A stretch of DNA of 64,000 nt from Tretioscincus oriximinensis (GCA_022410635.1 JAJVDF010000257.1:1549992-1613991); one strand, 5' to 3'. Counted from the first letter of the stretch, positions 1-12,965 are shown. The notes: generated by a model from the sequence alone, not told the origin. Program-made: numbers and translations.

Positions 1-387
1 ATATTAGATATCAGTCAGCAAGATAACTGATAACATTTTAACAGGGAGAAAATAATTGGTAGGATGAGCTTTTGTAGATGAAGTAGACTTTTTGTGTACG
101 GTACTACTAGATCCCTTGCTTTTCCCGTGATGTTAGAATATATATTATGCATATATGTATTTAAACAAAATCCACTTTACATTTTCTATTATCTTTTGGC
201 AATCCACTTCTTTCTGGATGGGTTTCAAATTTCCACTGCTGTAGACACAACTGTGGATTTCAGAGAAATAGTCATGTTAATTTGGTTCAGAAAGTTCAGT
301 ACGGTGGGGACTTCAAGCACCAAGAGAATGGTAGAAGACAAAGAAGACAGAAGACATAGGTGTCTCTACGAAAGCTCATGCTGCTTA

Positions 388-895
388 CCTCATGACTCCC
401 TGCAAATGGTATTTCAGGAGTCCTGCCTGTTGTTCCATCCCGGAGGCAACATCCAGACATCCATCCTAGTATCCATTTATACCCTTGGTGTCCATAAACC
501 TGTCTAGTCCTGTCTTGAAACTATCCAAGCTGTTAGCTTCCACCACCTCTTCAGGAAGTAAATTACACAGGCCGATGACTGTCTGGGTGAAAAAATACTT
601 TCCTTTGTCTGTTCTCACTTTTCTTTTCTACCCAACAGTTTTAAGGAGTGCCCTCTGGTACTTGTGTTGTGTGATAGAGAAAACATTTTTCTCTATTCAT
701 CCTGTCCATCCCACGCATGATTTTGTATACTTCAATCAGATCACCTTTCAAACGTCGCCTTTCAAGGCTGAAGAGGCCCAGACGTTGCAGCCTGACTTCA
801 TAAGGGAGGTGCCACAGACCCTTGATCATTTTTGTTGCCCTTTGCTGCACCTTCTCCAGTTACAAAATATCCCTCTTGAGATGTGGTGACCAGAT
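388..895 (-). mobile_element. CR1 LINE fragment (RT C-terminus and 3' region)
   Basis: On the minus strand the sequence encodes [19 protein letters not shown] followed by [18 protein letters not shown] and [15 protein letters not shown]. This is the conserved C-terminal end of CR1 reverse transcriptase. The downstream region, which specifies the DSLDSFKTGLDRF-type tail and the GCCTCCGGGATGGA motif, follows to about 388, where the homology stops short of the usual 3' end. The frame is broken by small changes. It is a 5'-truncated dead copy, and 40325-41020 holds a closely related copy. Confidence 0.85.
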
Positions 896-1744
896 CTCTT
901 GTTATTCTCGAAGTGCTACAAGCCCCCCTTATACTAGATATAATTAAGTATCAGTAAGTGGTTTTATTGCATAGATTTGTGCATGACTTGCCCAATGACT
1001 AGGCAGAACATGACAGCCAATCCAAGCTTCACTAATTGGGAATGATAAGCAGAATAAATAGTACTAAAAACATCCCACATATGCCAAGCAATCTATTTTG
1101 CATCTTTTAAATGAGCCTGCTCCCCTCAGTTATGCTAGCCCATTGCCACCTGGTTGCCTATATTAACTTTCCCCCTTGCTTTGGGCTACTGGTCTCATTT
1201 TTATGAACAGACATCACATAAACTATTTGCATATGCTTCCATTAACCAGATGAAGTGAAAATTAAAAGAAAACCATATCAGGCTATTTTTATTGTTGTTA
1301 CACACATTGAGACCTTCCAATATGGGGTGGGATAAAATAATAAATACATACAGAAATGAATACAGAAATATTTTCATGCCCCCTTGTAAAATATTTGAAC
1401 TATGAGGGTATAAAGTTAACATATTATAAAAATCTACACTAGGAGCAGTGAAACTGTAATGATCCAGGTCTAGCTAGGTAACAACTTCTGCCATCTTTGG
1501 CTGACTGGAAAATGATGGGTTAGGAGCTAAGAATCATATATTTATGACTGTTAGCAGAAAGATATTGTGAAAATATAAGAAAACCAATGGATAAGAAGCC
1601 ACACAATCATCAAAATGAATTGAATCATAATATTAGAATAATATTTCACTCATCTTCATCTAACACTTGTGGTATCAGTAGCAGGGTAACTAAAAAAGGG
1701 TGCTATGAGTCATGCTTAAGTCAGGCACCAGTTACAGTTACTCC

Positions 1745-2170
1745 TGAACAATTGTAATACACTCAGCCTGGCCGTGCTCCTGAAAATGGTTTGGAAGTTG
1801 CAACTAGATTGCTGACTGGAACAACTGACCAGATGTATATTATGCCAGTCTTGAAAGAGATGTACACGGACTGCCAGTTTTCCACCAAGCCTTATTCAAG
1901 GTTAAACCTTAACTTGTAAAGCCCTGAATGACTAAGCCCCCAAATATCTAAAGGAAACCTCCCATATCAACCCAGCCATGCCTTAATTTTGCAGAGGAGT
2001 GATACCACCTCTCTCAGTGGCAAAGGAAGTGGGGACCAGGGCTAGGGTCTTATCTATTCTGGTCCTTAAACTACGGAATAGTCTCTCCCTTGAGCTGAAT
2101 CAATCATCAATATTGTGGTAATTCAGAATATATTTGAAGATACATCTCTTTAACTTAGTCTTTGTTGAAG
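1745..2170 (+). mobile_element. Decayed L2-like LINE, RT C-terminal end
   Basis: Conceptual translation with frameshifts gives a KALN / YLK / LNSLPLELNQSS / FRIYLKIHLF pattern. This resembles the C-terminus of L2-clade reverse transcriptases (the WNALPLSLRSAPSLAVFKKRL type). There is no intact frame. The orientation is opposite to ELMO1. The family is recognised only by this motif order, so the assignment is moderate. Confidence 0.55.
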
Positions 2171-2539
2171 AATCAGTTTTTTCTTCCTCACTTTCAGGCA
2201 CTCTTTTAAAATTTTATTCTTATGCTTTTATTGGTTAGGAACTCTGAAACATTTGGATATACAGAGAGATATAAGTGTAATCAGTTTTTTTTNAAAAAAG
2301 TGCCTGGATCTCCGCTTAATCTTCTTGTTAATGCAAAAGATTATCAGAGGAACAAAATGGCTTTGCCCAGGTTTTCTCAAACTAGCCAAACTGTTCAAAA
2401 TGGAAAGTCCAATACCAGCACTTCTTTTTGCTGTTGCCTTACAACCATACATGGATTGTGACAGATTTAAAAATCCAAAGTAGATAAAAATAAGTGGAGA
2501 AAATAAACAGTGCAAGTAAGAGGGAGTGTTCATTTTAAG

Positions 2540-2770
2540 AGTCTTAAGCTACATCCAGTCATCGTATATATGTTCCTCTACAGTTTGATATTTCAGTCCG
2601 GAATCCATACAGTATTCTATGCCAGAATATCCAAGTACAGACTTTCACAAATGTTGCTTACTTATTTGACTTTACTTGGATATTTTGAATCTGGACTGCT
2701 TTATTCTGGAATATTCAACTATCCAAGCACAAAAAATATCCAACTGGAATATCCAACTATAAATAAGTGA
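2540..2770. mobile_element. Foldback MITE, CATCC-CACATCA family (diverged copy)
   Basis: The block starts with CTACATCCAGTCATC and ends with CCAACTATAAATAAGTGATGT. Internally it repeats GGATATTC/GAATATCC words in inverted orientation (GTCCGGAATCC, ACTTGGATATTT, GGAATATTC, GGAATATCCAAC). The same word set occurs in better palindromes at 10130-10280 and 63052-63205. It is read as a degraded member of that family, and no target duplication was found. Confidence 0.5.
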
Positions 2771-4526
2771 TGTCTGGAAAGTACCTGATTAGCAAAATAA
2801 TCTTCCTTGAAATAACTGTGCCTTTTTTAAACCAAAAAGTTAAAATTAACACTTTTGACATGGAAGAAAGTATTATTTTGCAAATCACTTACTTTCATCC
2901 TGACCTTTACCCAAAGAAAACGATTGCCCCAACTCACAGCAAATTGACAGGAATCCATTATCATGATTCTATTGCATCCCAAGCCCTATGAAAATCTACA
3001 CTGGATAAATAACACGGATACCTTCTATCCTTGATCAGCGAAGGGCTTTCCAGGTTTTACATTTTCTGCCACTCAGAAAAGGCATTCAATAGTTTGTTTT
3101 CTAAAAATAAATATTGTCAGGATCCTCTATATAACAAAGCTATTGAAATAAAAAAGCTTCTTCTGTATACATGAGGACGCACCATAAAACTATTTAAAGA
3201 TACTTAAGCTTCTATTTCATGATATTATTTTAAGTTGCTTGAGATGTGAAAGTCAGTGGCAAACAGATGTGACAGAAAGAAATAAGAATCGGGAGAAAGT
3301 TTTTGACCTTGGATGTGTTCAGATGAGGTCTTGAAAGAAAAGGGGGAAAATACAAGCACTAATGGATTGTCATTTATCAATATGTAGCCATCAGCTTAAG
3401 ATTGAAAACACCATTCATCATGGTAACACCTTGCCAAGAGGATGCTATAGATACACTCCACATTAAAATACTATTATGCAGGTGATTTCAGACCTCAAAT
3501 GTGCACTTTCAGTTAATCTTTTCTAACATTTTCATCAAAGGAGAATTTTCTTGTGCAGAATAGACACACAGTACTCATCATGACAAAAGCAAACACTTTT
3601 TAAATCTGTCTGAGTAATGACCTCTTGATTAATCTACGTAAGCTGCAATCTCTTTATTGACCCAATAAAAGAAAATAGAAAATCAATAGAAAATACACTA
3701 TAGTTTTTCCCTTTATTTGGATGCTTCCAGAATATGATAAAACCCATGGCACTCTATGTACCATATTGGGAATGTCTGGTATACTTGAGGTGTGCACAAC
3801 ATAGTACTGATTGCGATGCACAAAAATGCATATTGCAAGGTTATTTCAGGAAATCCAACAATAACATTGGCTTCTCTCTAATAATGCTTCTTATCTATGG
3901 AGCTGATCAACAGTTTATTTGATTAGCCTGAGAATCCANGAAAGTGTGTTGAAAACAACAAAATAAATAAGGGGCTTGAACCTTAATCCTTCTCAGAGCA
4001 ATCAAAATTGGTGTTCACAATATGTGAAGGTAAATCAGAGATTACTCCTACCTAGCATCAGGCAGTGTGTAGCAATTGTGGGATTTTATCCAGAACCCTT
4101 GATGCCTCGTTGCCTGCAGGCAGCCTCTACAGTGTAACTTTGTACAACAGTGGTAATGTGGCCAGCCTTGTTCCACAGCAGGAGCAAGATATTCTAGTTT
4201 AGAATGGATTGCACATCCTGGGATTGCTATACCAGGGTAGCATAGGTAAGGTGAGCTTTATTTTGTTAGCCTTCATCCAGTGTATTATCACACCCAAGCA
4301 CTGATTTAAGAAATATATTCTTAGGGTATGAAGGATAGGGGAGATAAAGTTTTAGTGTAAATGGCAAAAGGGAAAGAGTAAAGCCTGGTGAAGCCTCACA
4401 TCACAACTTTCTCCTTGGTTTACATTGTTGATCGATGATATTGCAGTATCCTCTGCTTTTATCCATTGGAAATACCCCAAACTCTTCAAGACAAATAATT
4501 ACAGCATATGGCATATCCAAGCTACG

Positions 4527-4822
4527 TAGGGGGTGGGGTGGGGAGTGCGTGCACACGTGTGCATGCGCATACGCATGCTTGTAGCGAAACAGGCAGAACC
4601 TCTTTCCTGCCTGTCTCACAAGCGTCCGTGCGCATGCGCGCACGCGCGCAGCTGCTCCTTTGGAGGCGGCATTTCGCCAGGGTTAGCGGCGGCGGGGGGG
4701 GGGGGTAGCGGCGGCAGCAACAACCCAGGATTTTTAACTATTTTTGCCAAACCCAGACGGGACAGCAAAATTGTCCCCAAAACCGGGACTGTCCCGGTTT
4801 ACCGGGACGTATGGCAACCCTA
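4527..4822 (-). mobile_element. hAT-type MITE (296 bp) with 8-bp TSD
   Basis: The right terminus ends ATGGCAACCCTA, whose complement TAGGGTTGCCAT matches the terminus of the longer element at 17579-18157. The left end starts TAGGGGGTGGGG. The flanks are AAGCTACG (4519-4526) and AAGCTATG (4823-4830), an 8-bp target duplication with one mismatch. That duplication length and the TAG...CTA termini are hAT hallmarks. The interior is CpG-rich, with alternating GTGCAC/CGCATGCG sequence and a G-run near 4685. No transposase is present. Confidence 0.75.
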
Positions 4823-4977
4823 AAGCTATGGATAATGTCCCTCTTGGAGTCCAAGCCCCAGAACTGTGGCAAGTAGCTGATAGTGTTTCCACACTAAGGC
4901 TATGGGAAACTGCTGGGTGAATCTTAGATAATTTGCTTCTCCTCACAAAATATAGATCAGAGTTGCTATTAAATGTG

Positions 4978-5076
4978 AGCCTTTGGGCAAAAGACCCTTG
5001 TAAACCGCTTTGAGTCCCTTTGAAAGGTGAGAAAAGCGGGGTATAAGAACCCAGTTCTTCTTCTTCTTCTTCTTCT
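4978..5076 (+). mobile_element. tRNA-derived SINE, 3' half
   Basis: This carries the conserved 3' module CCGCTTTGAGTCCCTTTGAA and GAAAAGCGGGGTATAAGAAC followed by a (TTC)n tail at 5055-5076. The same module ends the full-length SINEs at 18995-19308, 30041-30345 and 59325-59629 (minus). The tRNA-like head is absent, so the copy is 5'-truncated. Confidence 0.75.
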
Positions 5077-7544
5077 AAAAGCAGCAGAACCAGAAGCCCA
5101 AACAGAGTCTCTGGAGTGGTCTCCACTGGACAGGTGGTGGGAGTATAGTTGGCATCCTGCATATGAAATGAACAGTTTGTCCAAGAGGAGAGTTTTCACA
5201 GACTGAATTAAGCTCAGATAAAACAAAGTTTGCTGGCCTCGTATTGGCTTCAAACTGATTCTATGGAGTACTGGGATGTGGGCTTCTACTTAAACTAAAC
5301 TACACCAGTTACTAATAAGTATGAGATAAATCATAATAGAGAGCATAAAAATTGCCCTGGGTGATAGAGAATTTCTCTGAATTCCTGCATATGGTAGTCC
5401 TGAGAACTGCAGGGTAATTCATTTTCACAGCAGGTCATTTTTATATTCAGAGTCATCTCTTTCACTCTCTTAAGAGTTTTCCATTCAACTGGCATCTTGG
5501 CAAGAGTTTCACAAAATAAAAGCCATAAATTGCCACAGTACTTCACTTCTGTAAAGGTTTTTGATCTATTCATGGAGAAGATAGTGAAAAAATATCCAGT
5601 TTTTGGTATACTATGTCCAGGGCACATTATTAATAAGAAAAAGAAGAGGAAGAACGAGAAAGAGGAAATGCTTAGATTTCAGTGGGCTTAGAGTGAAAAC
5701 ATAGCATTGTCATTATGGCAACAATGTGTAGGGGGACACAATCTGGAGGGAGAATCACCCATTTGTAAAACTGAAAGAATAAAATATTTCCTCAGCAAAC
5801 ACAAGCATATAGATGTTTACTTCTCAGGGAACATTAGTAGATGAGATGGGAAAGAAGAATGCTAAAACTTTAATGTATCTTTCAATCTATCCTAGAAAAT
5901 GTAATACTATATTAAAGTTGTCATGGTGGATTAAGGGTTAATAATTTTCTCTTCTGACTGTATAAAGAAGTGACTTCCAGCTCACCCTGTTCAGGCATTT
6001 GTATCATGAGCCTTAATCATGTCTCCTTTGTACAGGTGCTGAGAAGGAAATTGGAAGAAACGGAGGTTATGTAAAATGTGGATATAAAAAGCACTGCATG
6101 CTGTTATGATGTCAAAGGTGCCATACTGAAGAGAGGCAGACTGCCAAACCTTTCCTTGGAAGCCTCTAGTGCATTCTTTATTTTTAGGACAAACATTCTT
6201 ATTTAAATTACCTACCATAGGTAGCTTTTAGACAATTATGCAGACTAGGTGTTAGCTGACCAAATATCATATACGTCAGGTTTCACTTAATAGAACAATG
6301 AGATACTTTTAAAATACAAGCTTGCTATTCCTGCATATATATTAAGATTCATCCAGCAAATTTAAGAGCAAGTTAAGTAGCAAAAAAAAAAAAAAAGATT
6401 GTTGGAGAAAATGACGATAAAACCTAAATGGTGGAGTGGGGGGTCACTACTAAATCTTTTTTTCCAAGGGTTTTTTCATGCTCTAATAGGATAGTTATGG
6501 GGACCTCGCTTCATGGTTGCAAATTTCTCCTGCTAATATTTTTATACAAATTCCTCAGTCCTTTCTTTGTGCCACGCTGGCACTAAGTGGACATTGTCAC
6601 CTGGCAAGAGTTTGAGCCCAGCCTCAAAATTCTATGACTGCCTTTCAACATAAATGGAAACTACAGGGCACAGAAAAGTAGCCTTTTCCTGTTGAATTTA
6701 CACAACTGTCATGACTGAAAAAAACTAGCAGCCTCCAAAGCTTGGGCAAGTTTAAAAATGATGTTTTTCCTTTGGATTCACCTACACAGCAACAAGGAGG
6801 AACAAAAGTCAAGGACAGAAGAGATGCAGATCAACCAGTTGCAAGCAAGGAATGAGTACTGTAGGTGGATTCATGGGGGTGGGGGGTGGAATTTCTTCAT
6901 ATGCATGGAAAAAAGACAAATCCTTTATACGTTGCTATTTAGAAATACCATTACAAAAGGTTTTGTATGATTTTCTGTACCCAAGGGTGATTTTCTGGCT
7001 TTCAGAATTAAATTAGGATATACTGAACTTCTTGGCAGACTAACATGGATCCTTTATGTACTTGGCCTGGGATTGAAATACATTCCAATCCAAGGACTAC
7101 TTCTCCACACTTATTTATTATGGATTAGAAGAAACTCTGCCCTTCCCCACCCATTTGTTTAGCCCACTTTGCAAGGGACAAAAATGGACAAGCATAAGGT
7201 ACCAAATTGGGATCATATGCTTATCCTACCACTGATCTTTTTAAAAAGAGACAGGCAGGATGCCTCTAAATGCCACTTACAAAGAGTTGAGAACAGATAA
7301 AGATTTTGCCTTTGTCTTCTGTTTGAAAATGCCCAGAAGTAATTGGTGGGCCACTGTGTGAGAAGGGATGCTGAACCCAATATATTGTGGCCTGAGTCAG
7401 TAGGGCTTTACTGCCTTGGCAGTAAAATATGAGATCAAAATAAATGAGATCATTGACAAGAAAGGCGATCAAACCTTCTTGAAAAGTTAATAAACTGATC
7501 AATTATTCCATGTTGGGGATAATTAGGAAAGGAATTAAAAACAA

Positions 7545-8215
7545 GTCAGCGAAGTGTTCTTTTGCCTCTTTATAAATCTGTGGTGAGGCCACATTTGGAA
7601 TACTGTGAACAATTCTGGCCACTACATCTCAAAAACGGTATTGTGAAACTAGAGAAGGTGAAGAAAAGGGCAGCAAGAATGATCAAAGGACAGGAGCACC
7701 TCCCTTATGAAGTCAGGATGCAACATCTGGGCCTCTTCAGCCTTGAAAGACAGCATTTGAGAGGTGAACTGATTGACGTGTATAAAATCAAACATGGGAT
7801 GGATTAAGGTGATAGAGAAAATTTGTTTTCTCTATTACACCACACTAAGACCAGGGGGCATTCCTTTAAACTGATGGGTAGAATAAGAGTGAGAACAGAC
7901 AAAGAACCAGCCTGTGGAATTTACTTTCAGAAGAAGTGGTGATAGCTAGCAACCTGGATAGCTTCAAGACAGGATTAGACATGTTTATGGACACCAAGGG
8001 TATAAATAGCTACTAGGATGGATGTCTGGATGCTGCCTCTGGGATCGAGCAACAGGCAGGACTCCTGAAATACCATTTGCAGGGCGTTGAGAACAGGTGC
8101 ATATTTCACCTTTTCTTCCAGATTGCCCAGATGCAATTGTCGGGCTTCAGTGTGAAACATAAGGCTGGACTAGATGGGCTCTGGCCTGATTTAGGTCAGT
8201 GATGTGTAGATTATC
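7545..8215 (+). mobile_element. CR1 LINE fragment (RT C-terminus and 3' UTR)
   Basis: It encodes MPLYKSVVRPHLEYCEQFW, then LEKVKKRAARMIKGQEHLPY, then [20 protein letters not shown]. This is the CR1 reverse-transcriptase C-terminal block, ending at a premature stop near 7806. The remainder is the 3' region with the GGATGTCTGGATGCTGCCTC word and GGCTGGACTAGATGGGCTCT near the end. It is more diverged than the copies at 11.1 and 40.3 kb. Confidence 0.85.
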
Positions 8216-9654
8216 CATTTCAGTCCAGTTCACATTACCTTACTGTGCTGCTGGCTTTTAAAAGGCTTGTATGTAACGTGATCTAGGCTTTAGGGCATTA
8301 TAAGACTGGGAAAGAGACTATTACAATTATCATAGAAATGATTAGACTTTTTTCTTGTCACTGGATTTTTTTTACTAAATGGAAATTCTGGAGGCTATTA
8401 ATATTTTAATTCATGTACATCACCTGAGGCGTACAATTCCCTAGAAGAAACAGTTTTTACATAATTTAGTAGCAGCTTGTGGGTATTCTTTCACTTCACG
8501 GATCTGTTGGTAGTAGCAAAAACAGGAATTATCTATGGATGATCTCTGTAGAGATAATTGTTATAATTGTCATAGTATTAATGAGATCATGATGTGGCTA
8601 TAGTTCACATCTTTCCCCTTCTTTAAAGCGGAGGGATTTTTTTNAAAAAAAATGGGTTTTTTTGCTAAAGGGATTTTTTTAATCTTGGTTGAATATTTTT
8701 GAGTTCATGACTTTTTTGGGTTGATGCAAAGTTGTGTCGCTAACATGTATACACCTGTTGGCTGCGCTCTCTATCAAATATGGGAAGGTATAGGTATGGG
8801 AGACTGAGGGATATTACATTCTTGAGAAAATATCAGCAACTCTCCCTTCCTGCTAAGCTGGAGTGAATGTTGCATGACACCCATCACTGGCACAGTTCCA
8901 AGCAAACAGTTAAAATGGTTGGCTGTTGAAAATGATGGATTGCCATCTTTATGGTTGTAGATCCTGCTGCACAGCTGTAAGCTTGCACACAACATAATCT
9001 GGAGGCTCAGTTGTGCCAGCTCATAAGCAGTGCTACCAGAGATGCTCAACATATTATAAACATTTGAGCCCCAATGACGTCTTTTATTCTAACGCAGCTG
9101 ATGGAATATAAGAAACGTCCCTTCAATTCTCTGGATAACATGGGTGTGCGCTCTTTCTTTTAATTTATGGGCTTTCCTTAAATTATGGCTAAGAGGTCCA
9201 CAAGAAACTTCTTAACACATTTCCTTTCACATATTGCTTTTATCATGTTTTGTCTTTTTATCATCTGGGTACATTGTATCTTTCCAATCAACGTGACTTT
9301 CTGAAAGGATTCCTAATGGTGATTTTTGATGAGAAAATAAAAAAAAATTGAGTGAACTACAGGTCAAAAACGGGAAAAAGAAATAATTGGCAGGAGATAA
9401 TTATATATTTTTAAAATGCACATGCACTACGCCCTTTAGAAGATGATGTCCTGCCAGTTTATATATTGGGGCAGTTATAAAAAGATGGAGCAGAAGGAAA
9501 GAAAGTAATTTTATTAACTGTATCTAAAAAATGATTATAACTTAGAAGAATCATTTTATGTATATTTTTCATTTTTGAAAACAAAAAGTGATTTTTTTAA
9601 AAAAGCAGGTAAACACAGAATGCTATCTATGGATTACAANAAATAAAAGTGAAA

Positions 9655-10110
9655 TATCCTGCTAGGCTGCATCCCCCAGCACCGAATCTGGGCAGAGGTT
9701 ACAAGGGCTAAAGCCCTGGGCAGCAGGTTGGTGGCTGTTTACTGGGGGCAGCTGTTCAAATTTAAATTTCTCCCAGTTGCGTCTACTGGGCATGTCCCAG
9801 CAGCAGCAGACATGTACTTCACATGTCCCAGACACCACCATGACCCACTACCNCCATGCACCATTGTATTGTTGCTCTGCTGTTCTGTATGCACTGGCAC
9901 TGTCTGTCTGTGTGCTGCTTTGCCTGTCTGCCCTGGGCTGCTACCTCAGCCCCTGCATAGGTAGTTGAGAGTGGGAGACAGAGATCATAGGGCAAATTAT
10001 GTCATTTCCGGAATTTGCTTCTGGAAATGGCACCCGGAGTGACATCACTTCCTGTCCCGCCTGGAAGTACTCCAGAGGGTGGGGTGTAAAAATCTTTTGC
10101 AGCCCAGGGN
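9655..10110. repeat. GC-rich unclassified block with GGAA/TTCC motifs
   Basis: This is a locally GC-rich stretch in AT-rich surroundings, with no supported ORF. Between about 10000 and 10075 it carries a spaced series of TTCCGG / GGAA / ACATCACTTCCTG words. It could be part of an old LTR or DNA element. I could not place it in a family. Confidence 0.3.
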
Positions 10111-10129
10111 CATCATGTACCTTAAATCT

Positions 10130-10280
10130 GGCCCTGGCATCCCCACATCACTTATTTATTCCACAGTACTGGAACTGGATATTCCACAGTAAAGCATGGA
10201 TAATAAATACGGGTCCCCACAGTGCTTTAATGTGGAATATCCAACTATAATGGAATAAATTGATGTGGGGATGCAGCCTC
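10130..10280. mobile_element. Foldback MITE, CATCCCCACATCA copy
   Basis: The left arm GGCATCCCCACATCA...TTATTCCA and the right arm TGGAATAAATTGATGTGGGG plus ATGCAGCC are inverted complements. Inner words GGATATTCCACAGTAAAGCA and GTGGAATATCCAAC pair as well. The element is about 150 bp, non-coding and almost fully palindromic. A clear target duplication was not found. Confidence 0.7.
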
Positions 10281-11118
10281 GGTTTCTCGTTTAGAAAAGA
10301 GTTCTAATATAAAGACCAGAATCTAAAGAGCTACTTCAGACAAATCTGAGATCATAGACAGTCCTTTTAATAACATACACGAGGCAGACGCTTCGTCTTT
10401 TATCAGGAATCCCTTATATAGTGTTTGGAGATCATCAAATATTCAAAAGCAACTTGTGATATAGTATTCNCTGTGTGTGTAAATATATATGGGAGAGAAA
10501 GAGAGAGAGGAGGGGGGGGCAAAATGCATTTCTTCATTTAAAACATCTCTTAGTTATCAGAGGCGATTCACAAACAATAATAAAAACAACAGTCAGAAAC
10601 AATCAAATGCTTGAGAAAATTGTGTACAGGAGTCAAAACATCAAGGAAATCCCTGTATCTCCATTCTAATAGAGGGGACTTTACAGTGAATCACTCTCAT
10701 CTAATGTCACCCTTTTCATCTCCATTCCAGAATGAAGNGGTACTATTTACTGTCGTTCCTCCTTATTGCAGCAGAGACACTTTTGTTAATGGTTGCACCA
10801 GAAAAATGGCTCATGATTGCTTGAATGATGCCTGCTGCTAAAAATGGAGATAGTGCATCAGAGGGTATCTCCTTTGACTCTGATAAATCCCAGCAACTTT
10901 TAGTTCAGCCAGGAAACATTTACTGAAAAACATAAGGAAAAAGAGATTTCCCTCAGAGTAATCTGCATTACATCCACACACACACACACACACAGAAAAA
11001 CAGCTCAAAACATCTTGAAGGTGGTAGTATGTTGACAATGATGTTCTGACCTATTTCTAATCCACACTAAAATCTTTGGAAAGTCATTTTCTGGACTTTA
11101 ATGGGAATATAAGGATGT

Positions 11119-11397
11119 AGCTAACAGCTTGGATAGTTTCAAGACAGGACTAGACAGGTTTATGGACACCAAGGGTATAAATGGATACTAGGATGGATGT
11201 CTGGATGTTGCCTCCGGGATGGAGCAACAGGCAGGACTCCTGAGATGCCATTTGCAGGGAGTCATGAACAGGAGCATATTTTGCTTTCCTCTGTTCGGAC
11301 TGTCCAGGTGCATCTGGTGGGCCTCTGTGTGACACAGAATGCTGGACTTGATGGGCTGTGGCCTGATCCAGTATGGCTCTTCTTATGTTCTTATGTA
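11119..11397 (+). mobile_element. CR1 LINE 3' end (young copy)
   Basis: The element begins at AGCTAACAGCTTGGATAG and runs to GGCTCTTCTTATGTTCTTAT. It is almost identical to 40745-41020, indicating recent activity of the subfamily. It contains only the last CR1 codons (FKTGLDRFMD type) and the 3' UTR. It is severely 5'-truncated, as is usual for CR1. Confidence 0.85.
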
Positions 11398-12714
11398 GTT
11401 CATGGGTGCTACCACTTCTAAACTGTTTTTGGGCCACCTCTTAGTGCACATTTTACATCCCGCCTGGTTACAGTTTTATTGGTCTCAAATAAATAAGTGT
11501 TTATAAGTGAAAATATATTACATCACTCTGAATTACAAGAAGGCTCTTCTCCAACACTCTTGATTTACTGGAGAAATGGTTCTCATTTTCTTGATCAATT
11601 AGTATTCTTTGTTTATGCATCCTTTCAAAATTAAACACATTGTCCTTCATAAAAAACATCACCTATAGTATAAACAGTGATCAATATGCCCAGAGTAGGC
11701 TGAGAGGAAATTGTGATGAAAGTCCATTAACGTGCTGAATGTTTAAGCAGTAAATGAAGAGGATTCTGCAGCCTTGCTACTGGAAATTAATTTATCATCA
11801 GCACTATGAAATTTTACAGTAAGAAAATAAAAATAATTTATTTTACAATTTATTTCTGTCGCTTGACATATAGCAACAAGAGGAACAGCAAGAAGGCAGA
11901 ATAACACAGAATTGTTTCTTCAAAATTCAAATATAGTATGGTTTCTTTTAGACAAGAAGCATCATTCAAATCATGTCTATTGTTAATAAATGTTGCTTTG
12001 CAGCATTAAATATAAATTCATAGCGATAAATGGGACCATACCTTGGCTCTAAAAAAAAGTAAGAGAAACATAATCTCTGAGTGAGAGCAGACAAATCAGT
12101 GAATTTAAGGCTACCTGATAAGACATTCCCTGCCTGTTGTTGTTCATACTTGTACAATAATTGCTTTGTTTATATAAAAATTGTTTTAATGACATTGATA
12201 AACAATTGACATGGAAGGATAAGCTATAATAAAAAAAACCCACAATTCAACATGCATTATCCATTATTATAAGATTAATATCGGCAATCAACCTTCTAGA
12301 CACTCACTGGAAGGTACCATAACCCTTTCCCCTGAGTTGCCACAGGCAGCTCACCCCTTCGTCAGGCTCCCCCTGCCAGAGATTTTTTATTTGTTCACTC
12401 TTGCCTTCTGTTCTGGATAGAAAGATATGTCTTTCTTATTTTCGTTCTCTCTCTTTCCACTTCTCTTTTCTCTTTACTCGTCTATAGAGAGAACTATTTT
12501 CTTTCTTTCTTTTATTCAAACTATTTTCTTTCTTTTATTTGAAGTCTATTTTCAATGTATCTTTTTGGTTACATTTAATAAATAAATGCTTATGTTTAAT
12601 GGAAACTTTGTTTTGATCATTATCAGTTGATTTTCCATTTTTAAAACATTTGCCTCAAAGGTCCGTTTACCATTATTAANTTCCCCAGCACAGCACATGT
12701 TGTTTTACACTTAA

Positions 12715-12965
12715 AAACCTGAAGGTCTCAAGGTAGGTCACAATAAAATTGCACAAAAACACAAAGAATAGATGAAATGGAAATTAAAAGAGCAATAGTG
12801 CCTTCATATGGAGGGGAAACTTTTCCATCAAAGAGCAGGATCTTCACCCATTGTCTAAATGCATATATAGAGGGTTCATGCATGACATACCTCAGAGAGG
12901 ACAATATTCCATAAGCTGGGGGCTATAATCAAGAGGGCCCTCCAATGCATCCCCACATTCATTCA
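12715..12965 (-). mobile_element. L2-like LINE 3' region, decayed
   Basis: The block contains GAAGGTCTCAAGGTAGGTCA and, downstream, an ATTCCATAAGCTGGGGGCTA word. The same word order occurs at 17120-17380, 42955-43130 and 52920-53640. The complement of the first word is the 3' tail of L2-like copies such as 50940-51100. It is an ancient copy with no ORF. Confidence 0.5.

Noticed and set aside
10974..10994. Possible CRISPR-like or tandem gene array signals
   Set aside because: Simple (CA)n microsatellite. No spaced direct repeats of CRISPR type occur anywhere in the window.
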